Below are positions 1-64,000 of a stretch of 64,000 nucleotides of DNA, piece by piece (position 1 is the first letter of the stretch; every line of letters begins with the position of its first letter). The stretch is from positions 13,009,276 to 13,073,275 of the forward strand of contig NC_135568.1 of the NCBI RefSeq assembly GCF_964340395.1, given 5' to 3'. The notes below the pieces were generated by a model. That model was not told where the DNA came from. It saw only the letters and a list, made by a program, of their open reading frames with translations, and made no database searches. This DNA is from Glandiceps talaboti. Its lineage: Eukaryota; Hemichordata; Enteropneusta; Spengelidae. A program made the position numbers and the translations under genes.

Positions 1-2
1 CC

Positions 3-527
3 CCAAATACTACCAAAGGCGCCTTTAGATTTCACGGCCATGCCGACTCCTTCATCGAGTTCCCAAACAACGGTTCCTATGATACCAAGTACTCCATTTA
101 CCTCATGGCACATGTGTATCCAACATGCTCAGCCGGTCCAATATTCCACTTCAATCCTGACGGTTGGGGTGTTCGTATGTGGCAGAGAGAAACCGAGCGG
201 CACTTTGTCAAATTTGAACGGAGAGACCTATCGACACGAAACTTTGAACATTTGAATTTCGATGCTTTAAACCAGTGCCAATGGAACTTTGTTGGGGCTA
301 GCTATAACTACAGTACTAGTATGGCCAAACTGTGGAAAGACAATGGGGTAGTTACTGAAAAACATATTGGTATAACTGAGATAGCTACACAGTATGAAGC
401 AAGGATGGGGGCACATATTATTAACACGTGTACTTTACTGGCATGATAATGTGCATGTCTGTATATGATAAAGAACTGGCACCAGCGGAAGTGAGACAAG
501 TAATGGCGAAATGTCCAGTTGGTGTAG
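3..527 (+). pseudogene. LamG/concanavalin-A-like exon, frameshifted
   Basis: Positions 3-410 read open in one frame and encode a jelly-roll (LamG-like) domain: FRFHGHADSFIEFPNNGSY near the start, FHFNPDGWGVRMWQRE in the middle, QCQWNFVGASYNYS towards the end. The typical last strand of the fold, VYFTGMIMCMSVYDKEL, follows at 428-479 but in another frame, and that frame has a TAA at 422. The break lies at a run of five G at 407-411. The second part runs to a good splice donor (G|GTAAGT) at 527/528, so this is an internal exon entering from the left of the window. Such domains occur in extracellular receptors and adhesion proteins. A real pseudogene fits best; a sequencing indel plus one substitution is the alternative. 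It is the only exon seen on the plus strand. Confidence 0.5.
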
Positions 528-1026
528 GTAAGTCTTTAACTATATTTATATTGTATACACAGAAATTCAAAAATATTTCAGATCTACAAAGTCTCGTGCA
601 AGCCTATCAGGTCTAGATAGGGAAAAGGAGGAGCCTGAATGTAGACACGATTATCTTACAGTTTACCGCTCTGTATGCACATTGCAAATTGTAAATTATG
701 GTACCTACATGTATATTTATAATACTAACATATCTATTTGACACTGTACCATATGCTGTCATTAATCTTGTTGGCAGCCTTATCATGCAAATCTCTTTCT
801 CCGCCTATGTGAATATTATATGTCAAAATATCAATATATATACACTAACAACTGAAGGTATTATCGCACCCGGACAATCCCATGATGATGTGCATGGATA
901 AACATGTTCACTGATGTATAAACATGGAATGAATGTTTTTTGTATAAAGTTTGACACCTTTAACCAAATTTGTATCATTCTTACAAAATTGTACCATTCG
1001 ACACTACTTGCGCGTCATGTGGAAAC
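528..1026. other. no gene seen
   Basis: Downstream flank (probable intron) of the plus-strand LamG exon. AT-rich, with no second exon, RNA gene or repeat recognised. Confidence 0.4.
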
Positions 1027-1660
1027 CTGGTGAGGACTGCGATGAGACCTGCGATTTGCAAAACTGCCACCAGCGAGTTGCAAAACTGCTACCTGCGACT
1101 GTCAGCCTCGATGTCTCGTTCTCTCGTATTACTTGAGATTCGGGTATTTATTGTCGACAAGGGCGAGTTGTCCATACCATTGCAGTTTCGTCATGACACG
1201 AGGAAGTCTCGAAAGCTGTCTTTATTAGAACTCGGTGAACTATTTATCGTATTGTTCGTACTCTGTGACCTAGGTTCAAATGTTGGGTCAACGCACACTC
1301 TGTCAAATAACTAAACTTACAAGTATACTGTATGTTTCATATTTCAAGTGTAAACCAGTGGTGGTCGAAAATAAAAAAAATAAATTGACTATGTTATGCA
1401 TACTACACTCAAAATTACATTCGCCAATGAAGTGATTTGGATGATGCAGACACAGCATCGGCAGCCACAGTACTAGTTATCATACGTTATCTTAAAACGT
1501 GAACCGTTAGCCGGAATGTTACCTAACGGATTGCTAATGGTTTGTATCTTGAAGGCAAAATATAGTAAAGTAAAATATAACAATGAAGTCGCAGTTTTAC
1601 AAGGCGCAGTTTGGAAGTGGCAGGTCGCAGTTTTCTAGTCGCAGTCGCTGTCCTCACTGG
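1027..1660. mobile_element. Non-autonomous DNA transposon with ~80-bp inverted ends
   Basis: The left end begins CCTGGTGAGGACTGCGA and the right end, read on the opposite strand, begins CCAGTGAGGACAGCGAC. Both ends continue with repeated CTGCGAC and AAAACTGC sub-motifs for about 80 bases. The roughly 470-base interior has no transposase-like frame. Imperfect inverted ends with internal sub-terminal repeats are typical of MITE-class elements. No clean target-site duplication could be read. The right end coincides with the first base of sequence shared with block B. Confidence 0.6.
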
Positions 1661-3595
1661 TCTATAATTGTTATCATTTGATAGAGTTGACTGTGTTATT
1701 TACGTGATTCCGTTTCTATGGTAATCTTATGTCTTAATTGTACCTAATATTGACATTTCAAACCCCTCGACGATCATCAATCGTAATTGCAGTTGCTTTC
1801 ATGTTCTAGAGGATACAGCTAACACATTTTCAAAAGTATTATTCAGCGTACAAATTAAAAAAGGGAACATTTGTATATATGTACTGAATCAATATATGAA
1901 TATTTACGTATATATATATTTTCATTCTTTCTGTTTCTTTCTTTGTTTTGACCACGGCTACCCTAATTAAATGTGATCACTGAGCAGACCTATAACAATA
2001 CACTATACAATATTAAGAATCAGAATACTAATTCATGACAATCATGATGATATCTTTATTTCTTGACACGAAAAGTGCTGAATAAACTTTATAAAGAAAT
2101 TACATATCGACTTCTTGAACATAGCTCATTTAAATAACAAGACTACAATCTAGTCTCACAGGTAACACTTACTTCTTAAAATGATAAATTCTTGTGACAA
2201 CAATTACAATGATAAGGGGCGAGATCAATAGTAAAAAAAACCTAAATTCATTTAGTTAGGCCTCAGATCCCCTCCCTTTTTAACATATTTGTCCATAATT
2301 GATAATTGTCTTTGAGAACACACTTAATTTCAACTCAGTGTGTAGAAATGTGTAGTACTATTAATACTAAGAAAATGTTCTTTTAATTGAAATTTTATTG
2401 GTAGATTTTGACCTTGTACCCCAACCCCACATGTAATTTAATTCCATGCATTAACTATAGTAACAGTTCTTCCATTTGTCAATTTCATGACACTTGTATA
2501 GTATTTTTGTACAAACAGATTAGATTAAACGTAACATCGTTTTCGTCGGATGTTGGATTAGAACTGAGATGGTTCAACACTCCTCCACCCACAATTACAA
2601 GAATTTAGTTTTTCATATTGATCTCGCCACTAAGTAACACGTGGATTATTATAAGATGACAACCAGAAGCTATAGTTAAACTAAAATGACTGGAAACAGG
2701 CCTAGGGGAGTAGAAATAAAATGTCACCTAGCAAATATTGCTACACTTTATTGTCTGTTTTTTAGATATACCTCCAGGACCTGAGTCTTATTGTGTGGCA
2801 TGACTAAAATCTAATTAACCTTGGTACTGTAACATGATTTTGTTTGTGAAGTACAATCATATAATTTATTCCACTGTTAAAATTTCTTACAATGCATTTG
2901 ATGTGATTATATTACAAAGTATAATGAACTTTACTGTACTCATACTGTCAAAGATTAATAGTTAGAAATAAGGCAAGTTTGATATAATACCTATTCTAAG
3001 TATCCAAACACACTTATAATTTATGTAACATTAATACACAAAAGTAAAAACTGACATTCATTTCAAAATCTCGTGTGAAAGTTAAACCTACATGAAAACC
3101 TGTCTGCATGGTTTTACATTCTACTTTACACCACAACTATTTGAATACAATGACTACAATGCATTTTGACGCTCGAATATCAATGTACGTGCGTTTGCAA
3201 TCTTTGGTTTTAAAAACAGTGTTACCAATTCGCACTGAAGTATGCGAAGTTGAAAATCAGGTGCAATGAAATGACTATGTTTTTCGAGGGTTGTAATGAT
3301 TTTTCTGGTGGTTGTGGACCTATAAGTAGAAAATACACGGGGCAAATAGTAATGTGAAAACAAATATAATTATTTGCATGCAAAACTATTTAAGTTGTAT
3401 TGTCTAATTGGAATAATGGAATATAATTTCTTAGAAATACATATGCAGCTAAAATAGTTTGGATTCTGTCATGTTTTATATGGCGTTAACGAAAATAATC
3501 ATAACATTGGGAAGTAAAAGGGAGTGTGGTGCCCATCTACGTGAAAATCGAATACATTGATAAATGGGATTGTTATTTCGTCATACCTAACGGAG
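1661..3595 (-). other. Conserved 3' flank / probable 3' UTR of gene A
   Basis: This non-coding stretch aligns throughout with 25391-27374 downstream of gene B, so it was part of the duplicated unit. Both copies carry AATAAA on the minus strand at equivalent places (about 2747-2752 and 26606-26611, and again near 2055 and 26150), which are candidate polyadenylation signals. No exon is seen. The plus-strand frame at 2408-2608 and the minus-strand frame at 3154-3363 are not conserved as proteins between copies. Confidence 0.45.
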
Positions 3596-23075
<19,480 letters not shown>

Positions 23076-23219
23076 TTTTGCGATACTCTTCCTAGATATT
23101 GTTAGATGTACATGCTGTCGTTGCGAATCTCCATTTTTATATGAAGTACCTATATCATGGCATTGATATACACGTACACTGGGTTGCACCATTTTGACGT
23201 GGTAATAAACGATACCCAT

Positions 23220-23870
23220 CTTTCAAAGTACAAATTCAGTTAGTTGATATATAGAATGCTACTTCAATGATAACATACCACAATGATGTTATTTTGGTTA
23301 TTTGTTTGTCTCTTCTCCGAGATTTAAAAAGAATTATTGGGAACATTTTATGTCATCACAAATTGTGGAATAGGAAAACAACATCACATAACCCTTTTAA
23401 ATAAATGAAACATGCCATCTTATATGTAGATATTTTTTTGCACTGAGCTTTCCTTTGTTCTGCAACGATCTCCTGGGAGTACTTTTGAAGGGTAATTACA
23501 TGATTAAATAAGTGGCTTAGTGTAAGTTTGAATATGCTAAAAAATATACTTAATTTACAGTCACAAGGAAATTGTACATCTGCTGGTAAAGCAGCACTAG
23601 CTGCAACTAGGATATGTTTTTTCACCAAATATATATTCACTAATAATTGGTCGGTTACTCATAACAATATAATGTATCTGTTAATTATTGCTCAACATTA
23701 TCCGTAGGCAAGTTTAAGGCTTAATCAAAAAATTGTTTTGAATCTGTCGCCATGTCAAAAATGTTATAACTGTAGTATCACTTTTGATCAGATAACCTCA
23801 ATCTATTCACTAGAAAGTGTTTAAGTACCATTAATCGGACATTGTACATGTTAATCAGTGGTTGATCTTA
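23220..23870 (-). promoter_or_regulatory. Upstream region of gene A, conserved with gene B
   Basis: Sequence upstream of the first exon aligns with 45420-46313 upstream of gene B (for example the shared GATGTTATTTTGGTTATTTG). The promoter of both genes is therefore probably inside the duplicated unit. No individual TATA or initiator element can be singled out. Confidence 0.35.
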
Positions 23871-24407
23871 GGGACTGGTCAGTTGCTCCAGCCTAGGGGA
23901 GGGGTCGGGGATCGGTAGATTCTTCCATCCGGCCGACAAAAGGTCACTGAACCCCCTATCTGTAAAACCAAAAACAGGCAGACCACATCCCCACCTCCCG
24001 CCGTCACTTAATTCTAAAACATGATGCCCCCCCCCCCCCCCACCATGTATAATATTCACATGACGGGTATTTTTTGATCGTGACTCAGTGTGGACTGCTT
24101 GGCTGTCTCGCAAATTAAAACTTTATAAGATCCCAGGATAGCACTATCATAATTATAATTATTGACTATACAGTGTAAATATATTCCAAAAGGGGTTTAA
24201 TAGTATATTGTGTGTTGCTATGGTCATCCTTTCCCTGGAGTCTCTCTCATTCAAATTGCAGTAGAATAGTTTATATTGACATATGCTAAAATATATTAAG
24301 TATGTACGATGTATGGTTACAATCAGCAAATTAAAACTAGATGGAAACTACAGTTTGGGTAGTGCTTGATTAAATGTGGCAATACATTTTTCTCCCATCA
24401 TTCCCTC

Positions 24408-24472
24408 ATCCATCCATCCATTCATGATGAATGGATGGATGGATGGATGGATGGATGGATAGGTGGATGGAT
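24408..24472. repeat. Inverted (CATC)n-(GGAT)n tract
   Basis: CATCCATCCATCCATTCATG is followed at once by its complement-type repeat GATGAATGGATGGATGG. Confidence 0.9.
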
Positions 24473-24822
24473 GTATCAATCTCTCCCTGGAGTATTTCTC
24501 CATTCAAATTACAGTAGATTACTTTATATTGACATATGGTAATATTATGTATGTCTTATGTATGGTCACACTCAGCAGATTAAAAGTAAACGGAAACGAT
24601 AGGTGTGCATATCGCCTGCATAAGGACTGTTAACACTTGATAATGGGTTTATGAAATACAATGTCAATGATCTGATCACAAAGCTTGACAACGTTTCAAT
24701 TTTATCTTATAATTTTGGAAAATATAAGTTTGATACATTGACATTTAAATCATGCCTAGGCATGGACGAAAACATGCCCACAAGCCAGCATGTCCTCATT
24801 CGACGCCAATACCGTTTACATA

Positions 24823-24933
24823 TACTGTAGAAATTATTTGACTGTCCGTTTTGCTAAGTTGCAGCAGACAATTAATCTTGTTAATTGTCTGCTGCAACTT
24901 AGCAAAACGGACAGTCAAATAATTTCGACAGTA
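24823..24933. repeat. Near-perfect hairpin, 53-base arms, 5-base loop
   Basis: Left arm 24823-24875, loop TCTTG, right arm 24881-24933, with one mismatch. The arm matches the single copy at 5312-5366. Probably a foldback/MITE remnant. Confidence 0.9.
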
Positions 24934-27374
24934 CGTATCTTTGTAAACATTCAGACTGATCTTATATTAGACTAATGGCACTGATCCTGGTACAATATCT
25001 AATTTGTTTTAATATTAGTTGATGATGAATATGTCGTTAAATTTGCTTTAAATAAATAAATACTCAATGAAATATAGCTATAAGCACCAGACAGTTTGTA
25101 AATTTCAACACATAATTCATAAGCCTTAAATAATTATGTACAAATGAAGGAATTCAAAATGGAAACAATTAGTGATTTGACACATCTATCCATCCATCTA
25201 CCCATCTAGCCTGTAATTCAGCAAGATCAATCCCTCCCACCCTCTGTCTCTCCCTCCCTTCATCCATCAATGTACGATGTATTGGTCTATGTATCTCTAG
25301 TACATGAATTGAAAACATGACATACGTCTGAACCAACACAAAGAGTAACGACGAAAAATAAGAAAAACATATCAAAATGAACCCAATTCTCTATAATTGC
25401 TATCATTCTATTGAGTTGACTGTGTTATTTACGTGATTATGTGCTGTTTCTAAGGTAAACTTATTATATCTTTATTGTACCTAATATTCATATTTCAAAC
25501 CCCTCGACGACCACCAATCGTAATTGCAGTTGCAATTCGTGTTCGTGTTATATAGGATACTGCTGACAAACTTTCAAATATATTATTCAGAGTACAAGTT
25601 TGTTTTAAAAAAGGAAACATTTGTATATCCGTACGGAATCAATATATTAATATTTTAAGTCTATAGATATTTTCATCATTTCTGTTTCACCAAATATGCG
25701 TCAATGTCAACAACATTACAAATAAATGTGAAGCAATACATTCAAACATATGCCAACTGTATTAATCTACACTCATGCTTCTAACAATATGTCTGTAACT
25801 ATTTGAAAATTTAACAGGTATTCCACGAGTAACAGTAACGCTTAAGTTAAATACGCTAAATGTAATTGCTGAAAAATAGTTCGTTGTCTAAAATTCTATC
25901 AGCATTGTTTCTTCTTATTGTAATAAAAACATCCTTTCTGAAAAATTCTTTCAGGTAACAACAGTCTCTGGTATGTCATAACGCTAGAGTTGGTCTCAAG
26001 GATACCAGTAATTGTTTTACCATGCCCTGGCGATCGCGGCCACCCTCCCTAACTCAGTATATTAAGCAGACATATAGCAATACACAATGCACAATACACA
26101 ATTAAAATTACTAACGCATTGTAATTATGGTGATATCTTTATTTATTGACGCGATAAGTGCTGAATAAACTTTATAAAGAAATTACATATCAACTTCTTG
26201 AACGTGGATCATTTAAATAACACGACTACATTCTTCTCTCACGGGTAATACTGACATCCTAAAATGATAAATTCTTGTGACAAGAGCGACATGAATAGTT
26301 CAAATGTAGGATAAACTATATTCTATTGCTTTGGCCTCAGATCTCCTCCCCTTCTAACCTATTTGTCGAGAATGGATGTGTTTGCAGATCACAGTTAATT
26401 TCATATCAGTATGTAGAAGTGTGTACTACTATTAATAATAAACAAATATGTAGTGAGAAAACAACACATGTATTAGAATTAAGATGGTTCACCACCCACC
26501 CACCCACCCCAAACTTAAAGAATTATTTTTTTTAAATCTACACTGAACTATTGACTAGAAACGGGAGAGTAGAAACAACACGTCACCTGGCAATTATCGC
26601 TACATTTTATTGTCTGGTTTAAGATACAACTCCTGGATCTTATCGTCTGGTATAACCAAATCTAATTAACTTACCTACAGTAGCATGATCTTGTCTGTGA
26701 AGTACAATCTTATATTTTATTTCATTGTGAAAATTTCTTACAATGTACATGACGTGGTGAGTATTTGATGAGATATAATGCACTGTATATATTTCACTCT
26801 GGTGTCAAAGATTTAAAGAAACATCCTATACTTTATGAAACATAAATACACGAATGTAAAGACTGAGAATCATTTCAAAATTTCGATTGACAATCATACC
26901 TACATTACAACTTGTCAGCACGGTGTTACATTTTATTTTACCCTATACGGATACATGAATACAATGCCTTTTTACTCTGACATCATTATACATGTTTTTG
27001 AAATCTTTGGTTTTAAAAATATTGTGACCGATTCGCACTGAAGTATGCGATGTTCAAAATGAGGTGCAATTAAATGACTATACTCTCCGAGGGATGAAGT
27101 GATTTTTTGAGGTGGTTGTGGGCCTATAAGGAGAACATACGTGTAGTTAATAGTAATTTGAAAATATAATTTTTGCATTGTAAATGTTTTACATATACAG
27201 CTAAAATAGTTTGGTTTCTGTGATGCTTTCTATGATGTTAACGAAATTAATCATAATATTAGAAAGTAAAACGGAGTGTGGTGCCCATTTACGAAATATC
27301 TTCCAAAGAAATAAAACTGGTAAAAAATAAATAAATTGATAAATGCCATTACTATTTCTTCATATCTGATGGAG

Positions 27375-45284
<17,910 letters not shown>

Positions 45285-46020
45285 TTTTGCGATACTCTTC
45301 CTAGATGTTGTTCGATGTTATCGTTCCGAACCTTTATTCTTGCGAACTGTCTATCACAATAGTGATACACACTTGGTTGCACCATTTTGACTAATAGGTA
45401 ATACACGATTCCTATCTTTCAAAGTAAATATTCAATATTCAATTAGTTGATCGAATGCTACTACAATGATAACATACCACGATGATGTTATTTTGGTTAT
45501 TTGTCTCTTCTCCAAGATTTAAAAAAATATGGGCAATATTTTATGTCATCACAATTTGTAGAGTGGGAAAACAACATCGCTTACCCCTTTTGACCTTTCG
45601 ATTAAATGGAATGTACCATTTTATTTATAAGCAATTCTTTGACGATCTCCTGGGAGTAGTTTTGATGAGTAATTACATTATCAAGTAAATGGCTCAGTGA
45701 ATATACTTAACTGACAGTCACAAACAAACTCTACATCAGCTAGTAAAGCAGAACTAGTTGCAACTAGAATATGTTTTTTTCATCGTGTGACCAAAGATAT
45801 ATTCACTAATAATTGGTTCACATACAAATACATTGGAACTGTTAATTGATGCTCAGTAGTATCCATAGGTGATGCAGTGGCAAGTTTAAGGCTTGATTGA
45901 AAGCTTGGTTTTAAAAAATATCGCCATGTTAAAGCTACACGATTATAAATGTAGCAGCACTGTTGATCAGATAACAAGAATCTATTCACAAAATAAGTGT
46001 TCAAATACCAATCACTAGAC
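45285..46020 (-). promoter_or_regulatory. Upstream region of gene B, conserved with gene A
   Basis: Aligns with 23076-23800. No exon seen; a conserved upstream region probably containing the promoter. Confidence 0.35.
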
Positions 46021-46270
46021 ATTGAATTGAATTGAATTGAATTGAATTGAAATTTATTCCACCAGAAGAGAAAAATATATACACAAACTCTGAAAGCAAC
46101 GGATAAAACATTTCTGGTGAGGGCCATGGAAATAGTTCGTAGGAACTAATCAATGTCCATGGACCGTACATGTAGATAATAAATACAAATTTGGGCTGGT
46201 ACGAGTTTCACAATAACAACAAAAATACAATTCTTAGTAAATAAGGAGAAGTGTTGGTGGCAAAATTAAA
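46021..46270 (-). mobile_element. LINE-type 3' tail with (GAATT)n end
   Basis: Five GAATT units at 46023-46049 are followed by TTTATTCCACCAG and about 200 bases of non-coding tail. On the minus strand this is the usual LINE arrangement of 3' UTR, then CTGGTGGAATAAA, then a short tandem terminus. It interrupts sequence that is continuous in block A near 23840. Confidence 0.55.
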
Positions 46271-46721
46271 TGGAAGCTTGTACATGTTAATCGGTGGTTG
46301 ATCTTATCCACAAGTCATATGGATACGCGTACCGATTTATGAGTAGTTGTCAATAGTTTTATTCTCTCTGTTTCACCAAATCTGTGTCAGATTGAATATT
46401 GATGTCAATAAATACAAAATAAATGCGACGCAATATATTCTAACAGTTGTCAACTATAATGACCTCTTCAGTGTAGGCAGCTTTTGTAAACTGGAAGCAA
46501 ATTGAACGACGTAGTTTTGAATTTTGATCGATATTGTCATTCAATTTTGAGTTGAACATGCTCTGGTAACCATGGCCACGCACCAAAAACCAGACCATTG
46601 AACGAATCCACCTTATTGCTATTTCCCATCTGTTTTCGTTTCGATTAGTGTTGGTGTTAGTATAAAATTATAACGGGCACAAATACGTATAATATCTATT
46701 CCTCTCCACCATCACATCAGT

Positions 46722-64000
<17,279 letters not shown>

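Larger units (their letters stand above)
23871..25390. other. Spacer unique to the A/B junction
   Basis: No gene recognised. Contains a C15-type homopolymer run near 24027, the strand-switching (CATC)/(GGAT) tract and a perfect hairpin. It has no counterpart between genes B and C, where the blocks nearly abut. Confidence 0.55.

Noticed and set aside
970-1314. 114-residue plus-strand frame
   Set aside because: Lies inside the terminal-inverted-repeat element and has no recognisable domain.

Overview
The window is AT-rich, intron-rich animal DNA. Short exons with GT...AG borders, metazoan-only protein modules, dense microsatellites, MITEs, a LINE fragment and a tRNA-derived SINE all point to an invertebrate metazoan. 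A hemichordate, amphioxus or lophotrochozoan would fit, but the phylum cannot be fixed from this sequence alone.

Nearly all recognisable coding sequence belongs to three tandem, same-strand (minus) paralogues of one adhesion GPCR. Gene A (3596-23075, 24 exons, 1031 aa predicted) and gene B (27375-45284, 24 exons, 1078 aa predicted) share one plan: signal peptide, fucolectin/F5-8C-like lectin, Ser/Thr-rich stalk, sushi/CCP-like module, calcium-binding EGF, hormone-receptor (HRM) domain, GAIN domain with GPS cleavage site, seven-helix domain and a short cytoplasmic tail. Gene C (46722 to beyond 64000, 23 exons seen) keeps the part from the CCP module to the tail. In front of it are a HYR-like exon and a five-bladed tachylectin-2/tectonin lectin exon instead of the fucolectin. 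Exon lengths and intron phases are almost identical across the copies, and the frame closes over the whole predicted CDS in A and B.

Layout by region: 1-527 is a plus-strand LamG-like exon with a broken frame. 1027-1660 is a terminal-inverted-repeat element. 1661-23870 is duplication block A. 23870-25390 is spacer DNA unique to the A/B junction, with a hairpin and a strand-switching microsatellite. 25391-46313 is block B, and block C starts near 46345. Introns carry element insertions that differ between copies, so the copies serve as empty-site controls for each other.

The products should be auto-cleaved cell-surface receptors that sense glycans or glycoproteins with an exchangeable lectin head. 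The less ordinary signals are the swapped lectin head in gene C, a microhomology deletion that removed a splice donor in gene B, two hammerhead-ribozyme-like motifs (one repeated in a perfect palindrome), and large palindromes centred on (TA)n runs.
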